Assembly (NCBI GenBank): GCA_903869675.1
Contig: CAIQAB010000023.1
Location: forward strand, 62,001-126,000
DNA from: an uncultured Verrucomicrobiota bacterium
GTDB taxonomy: Bacteria; Verrucomicrobiota; Verrucomicrobiia; Opitutales; Opitutaceae
Direction of reading: 5' to 3'
DNA: 64,000 nt
The position numbers and the translations under genes are program-made. Each line of letters starts with the position of its first letter. Within the stretch, counting starts at the first letter, position 1. A model generated the notes under the pieces. It did not search any database. It worked only from the letters and a program-made list of their open reading frames with translations, and was not told the origin of the DNA. Shown in pieces: positions 36,801-44,682 of the stretch.

Positions 36801-37125
36801 GGCTGATCCCGATGGAGATGGGCTCAATAACGCGCAAGAATATGTTCTAGGTTCACTTCCGCTGTCTCCGGAAACCGGTCCCGCGCTCACTTTATCCTCT
36901 TCGGGCGCCTCGCTCAGCGCCGGGTTTGTTGCCCGCGCCGCCAGCGGGATCGGCTACACGGGTTACGTTCGCCGCTATACCTTGGAAGCCGCCCCCGAGC
37001 CGTCCGGAGCTTGGTCCGAGGTCGCAACTTGCGTGGGGGTAGCCGGTGCCGGGCAAACCGTCACCGTCCCGGTGCCGGTTCCGGCCGCCCGGGCCTTTTA
37101 CCGCCTGCGCGTCTGGCTGGAGTGA
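33895..37125 (+). CDS. Secreted PL6 lyase with MBG, Gly-rich and C-terminal modules
   Basis: The 1076-residue product starts at ATG 33895, overlapping the previous stop by four bases (ATGA), so translation is probably coupled. The signal peptide is FLFCVFAAIPAGGA. The beta-helix begins VYYVDNATQFNAGID and carries PL6 hallmarks: NGWETIRVGNSS, EPEMISNKSRRNIYRYNT (Lys base) and GQLCLRQGDYCVVQGN (Arg), the Lys/Arg pair of chondroitinase B and alginate lyases. PL6 enzymes beta-eliminate dermatan sulfate, alginate or related uronans. After the helix come an MBG-type domain (QTFDGTAKTISVTTNP), the Gly-rich module (35998-36728, with TWTCPPGVTTVQVECWGGGG) and the shared C-terminal module (36736-37125). 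With PL8 just upstream and sulfatases downstream, a sulfated glycosaminoglycan-like target is a reasonable inference. Confidence 0.87.
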   Translation: MNNPRFPFPGLLAFLFCVFAAIPAGGAVYYVDNATQFNAGIDKNGARFSTLSAGDRVYLKGGTWGGLMLTVTGSMTDAAAQANPAMILACDANYKPSPGGVTVAGLCKIDLAGRGIVLGGLTFAPTSGMYKAGSYLDYSGSSSSAYIIQMDGGSRYMRLTHLKFDYCGRDNTDYANNDHYGAWIMINGYRHTVEYCETAGRDFNPADITNPDPLRRTSIRQATVIVYRDGNDTVDWGYHTIRYNFFGERKIPLGDDARLYVAADGSLPADLSNGWETIRVGNSSLASVDMNTTVEYNVFYHAIQAVDGGPSDSSGEPEMISNKSRRNIYRYNTILNNYGQLCLRQGDYCVVQGNCFLAGGAYDTSGSIVLTEARNDRMGGVRAFGYGHVITNNYFYKISGDGIHSALCLGSGSTPTGTLDASLNGDAAAGYEPVNYGHVLGNTFIDCVAITLDNPNGQTYPVYGTRFLNNLLYYSTNISAVGINGNTDSLANHGGYAAGNWFYSANSSQRTGAVTMLGTAANTISGSTTNDPLMTAFYDVLSVPAATSPVRGRAVAVPAAMDTTVEGVNYDLAVKVSTYADLDYRGLARPAGARDVGFYEQLAVGSGFRPLKRSQVGVLKATYPELPLEATVTLGLLAQTFDGTAKTISVTTNPTGLRVDITYNGSSTAPSIAGSYTVVATVVDAVYIGTATATLVIAPNANLFNTAGPATWTCPPGVTTVQVECWGGGGAGGSAFRTPNSGTVQYAGGGAGGAYARVAAYAVRPGNIYYINVGAGGVAATGTLPAGNIAAAAGGDSWFNSTNTLSAILLAKGGAGGMNAVGNTGTTSLGAGGSGTALGSLGDVVFAGGSGATGSSATGSAFGGGGGGSGGPASAGNSALAGSGSGAVALEGGGNGGNPNTTSGSSSPGQTPTNPPGGGGGGARASSQQSGGNGAVGRVVISVTGLSPADSWRQALWGSSANTGLAADSADPDGDGLNNAQEYVLGSLPLSPETGPALTLSSSGASLSAGFVARAASGIGYTGYVRRYTLEAAPEPSGAWSEVATCVGVAGAGQTVTVPVPVPAARAFYRLRVWLE
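35998..36728 (+). other. Glycine-rich module shared with the PL8 protein
   Basis: The encoded segment starts ATWTCPPGVTTVQVECWGGG and runs to GRVVISVTGL. It aligns along its whole length with the PL8 protein's module, including GTVQY, GGAYA, YYI-VGAGG, GGDSW-NS-NT and AKGGAGG. Confidence 0.75.
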
Positions 37126-37149
37126 GTAAACGCGGAAATGAGACCAGTT

Positions 37150-37184
37150 TTGCCTTTACTCTGACCTTTTTTGATAATTATTAA
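37150..37184 (+). promoter_or_regulatory. Promoter with overlapping palindromic operator for the sulfatase operon
   Basis: TTGCCT (37150-37155) is separated by exactly 17 bases from GATAAT (37173-37178), a good sigma-70-type promoter. The -10 box lies inside TTGATAATTATTAA (37171-37184), one base from the perfect palindrome at 58454 and 63766. An operator over the -10 element suggests repression. The gene start is 11 bases after the palindrome. Confidence 0.7.
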
Positions 37185-37194
37185 AAACTTCCCC

Positions 37195-39264
37195 ATGTCT
37201 GCTTTTACCCCTGCCCCCGTGTTTGGTGTTTCTTTGGTGTTGTTGGCGCTTGGTTTGAGCGAAGCGTCCGCCGCCCCGGTTTCGAACTATTGGAAAACCT
37301 TCGCCGCGGGTGGCGATCGTTCCGCCCCGGAGGTGTTAACCGATTATTCTTATGCGGGTTATCGCAACGGTGAAACGGGGATTCCCGATGCGGTGGGGCC
37401 GGTGTTCAAGGTCGTCGATTTTGGCGCCATCCCGGACGATGCCCTTTCTGACGAGGAGGCGATCCGCCGCACCGTCGCGGCGGCGGAGCAGGCTGGGGGC
37501 GGAGTGGTTTTGTTTCCGCCGGGCAAATTCCTCGTCTGGACAGACCGCACTCACCCCGCGTCGATTTTCATTCGCCGCTCCGGTATCGTCATCCGCGGTG
37601 CGGGTTCTGGCCTCGGCGGAACGATCATCCGCGCCGTCCACTCCGGCTACGGCAGCGGGCCCTACGTCGTGCCTAAAAAGCCGCAAGAGTTTGAGGATAT
37701 CCCCTACGTCTTTAATTTTCAGGCGCCCGCCTCGGAAACGTCGCCCGTAAGCACGGTTCTGAATGGGTCGGTGAAGCGCGGCTATTTCCGCCTGCCCGTC
37801 AAAGCGACCACGGGCTTCCGCGTCGGCGATTGGGTTAACCTGAGCGCCAAGACCCTCAAGCTGAACGCGCAACTTCTCGCCGGCCTCGCTCCCGACGCCA
37901 GTTGGACCCGGCTCAATGAGGGCATGCAGATTAACGAAAAACATCGCATCGCTGCCATCGCCGACGGCGCGCTCGTGCTGCGCGAGCCGGTCCTGGTCGA
38001 TCTGGACGCCGGTTACGAAGTCCGGGTGGCGGGCATGCGGATGATCGAAGGGGTGGGGGTGGAGGACATCGCTTTTGCCGGCGGCTGGCGGGCGGATTTT
38101 CTGCACCACCGCAGCGCCCTCGATGACGAGGGCTGGGATGCGCTGGTTTTCGACGGGGTCGCCGACGGCTGGGTGCGTCGCTGCGCGTTCATCCATTTAA
38201 ACTCCGGCATTTACCTGAAAAAATCCGCCGCCTGTTCGCTCATCCAAAATCGCTACGCGGGCACCAAGGGTCACTACAACGCGGCCGTGCGGGGCGACAG
38301 CACCTTTAACCTCATGGGTTTGTCCGCCGATACGAGCGGGCAGCTCCACGGTGTTTCCACCGGCAACCGCTCTGCCGGCACGGTGGTGTGGCGCTGGCAA
38401 CTGGCCTATAACCAGTCCGTCGATTCACACGGCAACGGCCCTTACGCCACCTTGATCGACCGGGTGGATGGCGGTTCCTTCACCAAGAGCGGCGGACCGG
38501 CTCCTTCGTTCCCCAATCATCTCATCGGAATGGTATTTTGGAATTTTAGCTACGCCGGCAAGGACGAGGAGCCGGTCAATTTCTACGAGGCGAAACGCGG
38601 CACCGCCAAGTTTGTTAAACCTCTTTTCGTCGGCCTCCATGGCGCCCCCGTCGTTTTGACGCCCGAGGCGCTAGGTGGGGACGAATGCCGCGGCCAGATC
38701 GTTTCGCCGGAGTCCCTCTATGAAGCCCAGCTGGAGCGGCGCCTCGGGAAAGCCCCGGCCTGGGTGGACCTCGCCCGCCGCGAGTGGGCGACCTTGCAAC
38801 GGGCCAAACTCCCGCTCGAGGCGGAAATCCGGCCGCCCTTGACCGATATTTATCCCGAAAAGTTTCCGTTGAAGGCTTTGCTGGATGACTGGGCTGGACT
38901 GATGGGCAATCAGGAGTTGGGCTGGGCTGCTCCGATCGCGATCCAATCCGGCGACGAACTCGAAACGGTGCAGCTCGAGCGCGACTACGTCTTGCTCCGC
39001 ACCGTGCTGCATCAACTCGCCACCTGCGCCAGCCCGCGACCACTGAAGGACGAGAAGTCCGGGGCTTGGGTCACCCCGCCGGTCTTGTCTGTCCGGGTGT
39101 TGGTTCATGCGAAAGATTTCACGGTCATGCTCCCCATCGTGGCCTCGCCCGCAGATCGCGAGAAAAACCAAGGCGCTTTGGACGTCGCTTCGCATCTCGC
39201 CGCTTCCTGCCAAGCCACTCTGCAAATCGAAGAACGGGAAATGCGTTTCATCGTGAAACGTTGA
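37195..39264 (+). CDS. Secreted DUF4955-like beta-helix protein
   Basis: The 689-residue product starts at ATG 37195; an in-frame TTG at 37171 lies inside the operator and is rejected. The signal peptide is GVSLVLLALGLSEASA. A pectate-lyase-3 type beta-helix follows: FKVVDFGAIPDDALSDEEAI, AEQAGGGVVLFPPGKFLVW and IFIRRSGIVIRGAGSG. The region around GQLHGVSTGNRSAGTVVWRW and NQSVDSHGNGPYATLIDRV, then the C-terminal FWNFSYAGKDEEPVNFYEA, look like the DUF4955-associated architecture. The activity is not established from sequence; an extracellular or periplasmic glycan-active role is inferred from the fold and the operon. It is first of six genes with gaps of 6-44 bases: beta-helix, esterase, sulfatase, sulfatase, sulfatase, GH2. 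Confidence 0.75.
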   Translation: MSAFTPAPVFGVSLVLLALGLSEASAAPVSNYWKTFAAGGDRSAPEVLTDYSYAGYRNGETGIPDAVGPVFKVVDFGAIPDDALSDEEAIRRTVAAAEQAGGGVVLFPPGKFLVWTDRTHPASIFIRRSGIVIRGAGSGLGGTIIRAVHSGYGSGPYVVPKKPQEFEDIPYVFNFQAPASETSPVSTVLNGSVKRGYFRLPVKATTGFRVGDWVNLSAKTLKLNAQLLAGLAPDASWTRLNEGMQINEKHRIAAIADGALVLREPVLVDLDAGYEVRVAGMRMIEGVGVEDIAFAGGWRADFLHHRSALDDEGWDALVFDGVADGWVRRCAFIHLNSGIYLKKSAACSLIQNRYAGTKGHYNAAVRGDSTFNLMGLSADTSGQLHGVSTGNRSAGTVVWRWQLAYNQSVDSHGNGPYATLIDRVDGGSFTKSGGPAPSFPNHLIGMVFWNFSYAGKDEEPVNFYEAKRGTAKFVKPLFVGLHGAPVVLTPEALGGDECRGQIVSPESLYEAQLERRLGKAPAWVDLARREWATLQRAKLPLEAEIRPPLTDIYPEKFPLKALLDDWAGLMGNQELGWAAPIAIQSGDELETVQLERDYVLLRTVLHQLATCASPRPLKDEKSGAWVTPPVLSVRVLVHAKDFTVMLPIVASPADREKNQGALDVASHLAASCQATLQIEEREMRFIVKR

Positions 39265-39300
39265 GCCGCGCCCGGCGTCCCTTCGCTCACCCCCAGCCCC

Positions 39301-40194
39301 ATGCAAACGTTTTTCTTTCGGGTTACTCTAGCGTTTATCGCCCTGCTCGCCGGCCCTCTCTCCGCCCAGTCTACCGCGCCGGAGAAGAAGTCCGACGTCA
39401 CGCCTCTGGAGTTGCCCGGCAGCGAGCCTCGGGTCTTTCGCACCATCGGCGGCAACGAGCTGCGTCTTCATATCGTCAAGCCCGACGGCTGGGCCGCGGC
39501 GGACAAACGGGCCTGCCTGGTGAACTTCTTTGGTGGTGGCTGGGTCTCGGGCACGCCCGAAAGCAGTATCCGCTGGGCAAAGTGGGCCGCCGCCAAGGGC
39601 CTGGTCGGTATCGCGCCCGATTACCGCACCCGCACTCGCTTTCAGGGCACGCCGGAAAATTGCGTGTCCGATGGCCGCGCCGCCGTCCGCTGGGTGCAGG
39701 CCCACGCTGCCGAGCTGGGCATCGATCCCGCCAAGGTGATCGTCTCCGGCGGTTCGGCTGGCGGCCATGTCGCCGCCTGGACCGCCCTCACCGGCCCCGG
39801 GCCCGATGAGGGCGATCCGGCCCCCGAGATCACGCCGGCCGCGCTGATCCTCTTTAATCCCGTGACCGACACCAAGGAGAGCGGCTACGGCGGCACCAAG
39901 CGCTTCGGCGGCAAACCCGAGCGCGCCCTCGCCTGCTCCGTGCCCGATCGCATGCCGGTCAAGATGCCGCCAACGATCGTGTTTCACGCCACCGCCGACA
40001 CCACCGTGCCCTATGCCAACTCCGTCGCCTTCCGCGACAAGCTCATCGCGAATGGCAACCGCTGCGAATTGGTGACCTTCGAAGGCCTCGGCCATTCCTA
40101 CTATTCCTCCAAGTTTGGCGAGGAGGGTAAGGCCGCCCTGAAAAAAACCGAGGCCGAGGCCGTCGCCTTCCTCACCAGCCTCGGCCTGCTCTGA
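39301..40194 (+). CDS. Secreted alpha/beta-hydrolase esterase (acetyl-xylan-esterase/BD-FAE-like)
   Basis: The product has 297 residues with a signal peptide (FFFRVTLAFIALLAGPLSAQ). The fold is alpha/beta hydrolase: NFFGGGWVSG forms the oxyanion region (HGGG-like with Phe replacing His), VSGGSAGGHVAAW carries the nucleophile Ser (residue 152), HATADTTVPY the acid Asp and GLGHSYYSS the catalytic His. The closest functional analogues are carbohydrate deacetylases/esterases of the BD-FAE group. In this operon it would remove ester groups such as O-acetyl from the polysaccharide or its fragments. The exact ester is inferred, not shown. Confidence 0.82.
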   Translation: MQTFFFRVTLAFIALLAGPLSAQSTAPEKKSDVTPLELPGSEPRVFRTIGGNELRLHIVKPDGWAAADKRACLVNFFGGGWVSGTPESSIRWAKWAAAKGLVGIAPDYRTRTRFQGTPENCVSDGRAAVRWVQAHAAELGIDPAKVIVSGGSAGGHVAAWTALTGPGPDEGDPAPEITPAALILFNPVTDTKESGYGGTKRFGGKPERALACSVPDRMPVKMPPTIVFHATADTTVPYANSVAFRDKLIANGNRCELVTFEGLGHSYYSSKFGEEGKAALKKTEAEAVAFLTSLGLL

Positions 40195-40238
40195 GCCATT
40201 ACTCCGCGCCGTATCCGTTTTCCATCGATCCTATAATC

Positions 40239-41777
40239 ATGAAACTCCGCCCCATCCTCACTCTGGCATCCGCGCTTTGCGCTCTCGCATTCGCCCGTGG
40301 AACCGAAAAGCCCAACGTGCTTTTTCTCGTCGTGGACGATCTGCGCCCCGAACTCGCCTGTTACGGTCGCAATTACATCCAGTCCCCGAACATCGACGGG
40401 CTCGCCAAAACCGGCATGCTCTTTAACCGCGCTTATGTGCAGCAGGCGGTTTGCTCGCCATCCCGCACCGCCGTGATGACCGGTCTGCGCCCCGATACGA
40501 CCAAGGTCTGGGATCTCGTCACCCACTTTCGCGTCACCCAGCCCGACGCCGTGACCCTGTCTCAAAATTTCAAAAACCAAGGCTACTTCGCCCAGGGTAT
40601 GGGCAAGATTTTCCACGGCCGCTTGAACGACGCGCCTTCTTGGTCTGTTCCCTGGTTCACGCCCAAGGCCATCACCTACGCTCTCCCCGAAAATATGGCT
40701 GACGCCGCCGCGAACACGGCCGAGGAGCCCGATGATGCTTCCGCATCTGCCGCAAAGCCCAAGAAGAAAGCCAAAAAGGGTGGCGCTGACGGCGAAGAGG
40801 GCGGCGGTAAAAAAGGGGCCGTCTACGAATGCGCGGACGTGCCCGACAACACTTACCAAGATGGCCAGGTCGCCGACCTCGCCGTGTCCACGCTGGGCGA
40901 ATTGAAGAAGAAGGCCCAGCCCTTCTTCCTCGCCGTCGGCTTCATCAAGCCGCATCTGCCCTTCGTTTCGCCCAAGAAGTATTGGGATCTCTATGACGAG
41001 TCCAAGATCGAGCTCGCCCCGAATCCCTTCTACCCGAAGGACGCGCCCGACTACGCTATCCGTAAATTTGACGGAGAGATTTACGCCTACAAGGGCATCC
41101 CCGCCAAAGGAGCCTCCTTCCCGCCCGATCTGGCCCGCAAGCTCCGCCACGCCTACTACGCCAGCGTGAGCTACACCGACGCCCAGGTCGGCCGCGTGCT
41201 CGCCGAGCTGGATCGTCTCGATCTTCGGAAAAACACCATTGTCGTCCTCTGGGGCGACCACGGCTGGAAACTCGGCGAGCACGACGCCTGGGGCAAACAC
41301 TCCAACGTCGAGAACGATACCAACGCGCCGCTCATCATCTCCGCCCCCGGCATGAAAAAAGCAGGCGTCAAGTCCGACGCCCTGGTGGAGTTCGTCGACA
41401 TCTACCCGACCTTGACCGAGCTGGCCGGCCTGTCGGCCCCTGCGACCCTTGAGGGCACCAGTTTGCGCCCTCTTCTCGATGATCCCACTCTGCCCTGGAA
41501 GACCTCCGCCTTCAGCCAGTATCCCCGTGCGGAAAAAGGCGGCCTGAAACTGATGGGCTACTCCATGCGCACGGATCGTTACCGTTTCACCGTTTGGATC
41601 GACCAATCCGGTGGTGACAAAGTCCACGGCACCGAGCTCTACGATCATCAGGTCGATCCCCAGGAAAACACCAATATCGCTGGGCTGCCCGCCAACCGTA
41701 AGCTCGTTGAGGAGCTTATGGGCCAATGGCAAAAAGGCTGGCGCGGCGCCAAGCCGGCCTCCGTCGCCAAATCCTGA
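40239..41777 (+). CDS. Sulfatase, iduronate-2-sulfatase-like (S1 family), copy 1
   Basis: The product has 512 residues; the signal peptide is TLASALCALAFARG. The type I sulfatase signature is complete: FLVVDDLRPELACYG binds Ca, and VCSPSRTAVMTG holds Cys 72 of the CxPxR formylglycine motif. LWGDHGWKLGEHDAWGKHS is the second metal/active-site block. Segments KVWDLVTHFR and GYFAQGMGKIFHG are typical of iduronate-2-sulfatase-like members, which remove 2-O-sulfate from uronic-acid residues. An unusual Lys/Gly-rich stretch (KPKKKAKKGG...EEGGGKK, about 40755-40815) interrupts the sequence. The protein is paralogous to the sulfatase at 43159. No formylglycine-generating enzyme gene is in the window. 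Confidence 0.9.
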   Translation: MKLRPILTLASALCALAFARGTEKPNVLFLVVDDLRPELACYGRNYIQSPNIDGLAKTGMLFNRAYVQQAVCSPSRTAVMTGLRPDTTKVWDLVTHFRVTQPDAVTLSQNFKNQGYFAQGMGKIFHGRLNDAPSWSVPWFTPKAITYALPENMADAAANTAEEPDDASASAAKPKKKAKKGGADGEEGGGKKGAVYECADVPDNTYQDGQVADLAVSTLGELKKKAQPFFLAVGFIKPHLPFVSPKKYWDLYDESKIELAPNPFYPKDAPDYAIRKFDGEIYAYKGIPAKGASFPPDLARKLRHAYYASVSYTDAQVGRVLAELDRLDLRKNTIVVLWGDHGWKLGEHDAWGKHSNVENDTNAPLIISAPGMKKAGVKSDALVEFVDIYPTLTELAGLSAPATLEGTSLRPLLDDPTLPWKTSAFSQYPRAEKGGLKLMGYSMRTDRYRFTVWIDQSGGDKVHGTELYDHQVDPQENTNIAGLPANRKLVEELMGQWQKGWRGAKPASVAKS

Positions 41778-41795
41778 TCTATTCACGTCACCGCC

Positions 41796-43142
41796 ATGAA
41801 AACTTGCCTGCGACTTTTTATCACGCTGGCTGCGCTCTGCGGCGCCGCCGGCCGCCTAGCCGCCGCTCCCGCGGCCGTCCCGGCCAAGCCCAATGTCATC
41901 TTCATTCTCGCTGACGATCTGGGAATTGGTGACGTTAGTTGCTACGGTTCCGATCACCGGCGCTCGCCGGTAGTCGATCGGCTTGCCGCTACTGGCACGC
42001 GCTTCACGCAGAACTTCACCGCCTCGCTTTGCGGTCCCTCCCGCGCGCTGATTATGACCGGCCGCTACGCCTTCCGCAATGGCTCTTCAAACCAAGACGC
42101 CTGCATGCGTCTGCCCAACCCGGAGCTGCAGCTAGCCCGAGTCTTCAAGAGCGCCGGCTATGCCACCGCCTCCATTGGTAAATGGGGCCAGCTTCCCGGC
42201 GAGCCCGACGAGGTCGGTTTCGACGACTACCTTCGCTTCAACGGCAGCGGCGTGTATTGGAATCGCCACGACAAAAAGTCCGAGGAATACCGGCTGAACG
42301 GGAAGCAGGTGGGGCTTGGCGACAAGGAATACCTGCCCGACATCATGCAGCGGCACGCATTCGAATTTATCCGGAAAAACCGCGAGCAGCCCTTTTTCCT
42401 TTATTACCCAATGGTTCACGTCCACGGCGAAATCCAGCCGACGCCGGACAGCGCGGACGGCAGCAAGGACCTCTATGGTGACAACGTGCTCTACATGGAC
42501 AAACTCGTCGGCGGACTGCTCGCCGAACTCGACGCGCTGAAGCTGCGCGAAAACACCCTGATCATCTTCATGGGCGACAACGGCACCGCCGGGGGCGCCA
42601 ACGCCGAGTCCACCATCGGCGGGCGGGCCCTTTCGGGCAAAAAGGGCACCATGCTGGAGTGCGGCGGCCTCGTCCCGATGATCGCTAACTGGCCCGGACG
42701 CGTGCCCGCTGGTCGCGTCTCCGCCGACCTCATCGACTCGACCGACTTCATTCCCACCTTCGCCGAATTGATCGGCGTGCCCCTCCCGCAGGGCGTGCGG
42801 TTCGACGGCCGCAGCATCCTGCCGCTTCTGTTCGGCAAGGGACCGTCCAGCCGCCAGTGGATCTACAACCAACTCGCCGCCATGTGGTATGTCCGTGACG
42901 CCGGCTGGAAGCTCAACGAGAAGGGCGAGCTGTTCGACATGTCCGAGGCGCCTTTCGCCGAAAAACTGGTCCCGGCCGATTCCACCGCAGAGGCCGCCGT
43001 CGCGGCCCGCGCCCGGCTTGGCGCGGTGTTGACGGAATTGAACCCTGCCGGCGGCGTTCCCGATGCTGGCGACGGCACCGGCCGTCACGCCAACAAAGCC
43101 AAAAAGAAGGCGGCCAAAGCCAAAAAAACCAATGCTGAATAG
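41796..43142 (+). CDS. Sulfatase, arylsulfatase-type (S1 family)
   Basis: The product has 448 residues starting 18 bases after the previous stop, with a signal peptide (LFITLAALCGAAGRLAAA). Sulfatase blocks are FILADDLGIGDVSCYG (metal), SLCGPSRALIMTGRY with Cys 79 as the formylglycine precursor, KWGQLPGEP and FMGDNGTAGG. It is clearly a different subfamily from its two neighbours: the third block is GDNGT rather than GDHGWK. The C-terminus is a Lys/Ala tail (ANKAKKKAAKAKKTNAE). It probably removes a different sulfate ester (for example a hexosamine 4- or 6-sulfate) from the same oligosaccharides; the position is not deducible. Confidence 0.88.
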   Translation: MKTCLRLFITLAALCGAAGRLAAAPAAVPAKPNVIFILADDLGIGDVSCYGSDHRRSPVVDRLAATGTRFTQNFTASLCGPSRALIMTGRYAFRNGSSNQDACMRLPNPELQLARVFKSAGYATASIGKWGQLPGEPDEVGFDDYLRFNGSGVYWNRHDKKSEEYRLNGKQVGLGDKEYLPDIMQRHAFEFIRKNREQPFFLYYPMVHVHGEIQPTPDSADGSKDLYGDNVLYMDKLVGGLLAELDALKLRENTLIIFMGDNGTAGGANAESTIGGRALSGKKGTMLECGGLVPMIANWPGRVPAGRVSADLIDSTDFIPTFAELIGVPLPQGVRFDGRSILPLLFGKGPSSRQWIYNQLAAMWYVRDAGWKLNEKGELFDMSEAPFAEKLVPADSTAEAAVAARARLGAVLTELNPAGGVPDAGDGTGRHANKAKKKAAKAKKTNAE

Positions 43143-43158
43143 GCTCCTTGAAATCCCA

Positions 43159-44676
43159 ATGCCTGTCTCCATGATTCCACTACTCCGAAGACCCTTTATC
43201 CTGTTACTGGCTATTCTGCCCTGCGCCCTTGGAGCTGCCCAAGCCGCCCGCCCCAACATCCTGTTCATCGCGGTCGACGATCTGCGCCCCGAGCTTGGTT
43301 GCTACGGAAAGTCTTACATCAAGAGCCCGAATATCGACGCCCTCGCCCGCGCCGGTCTCGTCTTCGATCGCGCCTACGTGCAGCAGGCCGTGTGCTCGCC
43401 CTCGCGCACCAGCATCATGACGGGCGTGCGGCCCGACACCTCGAAAGTCTGGGACCTCGTCACCTCCTTCCGCGTCGCCCTGCCTGACGTCGTGACCCTC
43501 GGTCAGCACTTCAAGCAGCATGGCTATTTCGTGCAGGGCATGGGCAAGATTTACCACGGCGGACTGAACGACGAGGCCACCTGGTCCACGCCCTGGCTGA
43601 CGCCGAAGGCCGCCAAATACGCGCTCCCCGAAAACCTGAAACTCGATGAGCGCCAATACGCTTCAGCCGACAAAAAGGCCAAGGACGGCGGCGAGCCCGA
43701 CAATACGCCCTCCACCGGCCAGAACTCCCGCGGCCCCGCCTTCGAGGCGGCCGACGTGCCCGACAACGCCCTCACGGACGGCAAGGTCGCCGACCTCGCC
43801 GTCGCCACGCTGCGCGAGCTGAGCGCGAAGCCGGAGCCCTTCTTCCTCGCGGTCGGACTGGTAAAGCCCCACCTGCCCTTCGTCGCCCCGAAGAAATACT
43901 GGGACCTCTACGACCCCGCCACCATCGAGCTCGCGCCGAATAAATTCCGCGCCAAGGACGCGCCCGATTATGCCGTTTTGCCCGGTGCCGAGCTGCGGAA
44001 CTACGACGGTATCCCGGCCGGCCCCATCCCCGATGACCTCGCCCGCCAGCTTAAACATGGCTACTACGCCTCGATCAGCTATATGGACGCCCAGCTCGGT
44101 CGGGTCCTCGCCGAACTCGACCGGCTGAAGCTCCGTGACAACACCATCATCATCCTCTGGGGTGATCACGGTTGGAAGCTCGGCGAGCACGACGCCTGGT
44201 GCAAACACAGCACGACCGAGAACGACACCAACGCCCCGCTGCTGATCTCCGTTCCGGGCATGACAAAAGCCGGGGTGCACTCATCCGCTCTCGTCGAAAT
44301 GGTGGATATCTATCCGACGCTATCCGAGCTCGCCGGCCTGCCCTTGCCCGCCCATCTCGAGGGCGTGAGTTTTGCGCCTTTGCTGGACTCCCCTAATCGC
44401 TCCTGGAAATCGGCCGTCTTCAGCCAGTATCCCCGGACCCAAAAGGGCGGCTTGATGGGCTACTCCATGCGCACCGATCGTTATCGCCTCACCGTTTGGG
44501 TGAGCCGCAAGGACCAATCCAAGGTGGATGCGATCGAACTCTACGACCAGGAGACCGACCCGCAGGAAAACACCAACCTCGCCGCCGATCCTGCGCACGC
44601 CGCCGTGGTGGAGCGTCTCATGGTTCAGTGGCGCGCCGGCTGGCAGGGTGCGAAACCCGCCGCCAATCCGCTCTGA
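43159..44676 (+). CDS. Sulfatase, iduronate-2-sulfatase-like (S1 family), copy 2
   Basis: The product has 505 residues from ATG 43159, chosen because upstream in-frame codons overlap the preceding gene; ATG 43171 is also possible. The signal peptide is RRPFILLLAILPCALGAAQA. Signature blocks are FIAVDDLRPELGCYG, VCSPSRTSIMTG (Cys 79), KVWDLVTSFR, GYFVQGMGKIYHGG and LWGDHGWKLGEHDAWCKHS. The protein is similar to copy 1 along nearly its full length, so the two arose by duplication with the arylsulfatase-type gene between them. Copy 2 has a shorter, less Lys-rich variable segment (KKAKDGGEPDNTPSTG) where copy 1 has its Lys-rich stretch. The divergence probably reflects different sulfate or uronate context. 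Confidence 0.9.
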   Translation: MPVSMIPLLRRPFILLLAILPCALGAAQAARPNILFIAVDDLRPELGCYGKSYIKSPNIDALARAGLVFDRAYVQQAVCSPSRTSIMTGVRPDTSKVWDLVTSFRVALPDVVTLGQHFKQHGYFVQGMGKIYHGGLNDEATWSTPWLTPKAAKYALPENLKLDERQYASADKKAKDGGEPDNTPSTGQNSRGPAFEAADVPDNALTDGKVADLAVATLRELSAKPEPFFLAVGLVKPHLPFVAPKKYWDLYDPATIELAPNKFRAKDAPDYAVLPGAELRNYDGIPAGPIPDDLARQLKHGYYASISYMDAQLGRVLAELDRLKLRDNTIIILWGDHGWKLGEHDAWCKHSTTENDTNAPLLISVPGMTKAGVHSSALVEMVDIYPTLSELAGLPLPAHLEGVSFAPLLDSPNRSWKSAVFSQYPRTQKGGLMGYSMRTDRYRLTVWVSRKDQSKVDAIELYDQETDPQENTNLAADPAHAAVVERLMVQWRAGWQGAKPAANPL

Positions 44677-44682
44677 GTTCGC

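Noticed and set aside
40101-41786. 561-codon frame on the - strand opposite sulfatase copy 1
   Set aside because: The sulfatase has all signature motifs; the antisense frame has none.
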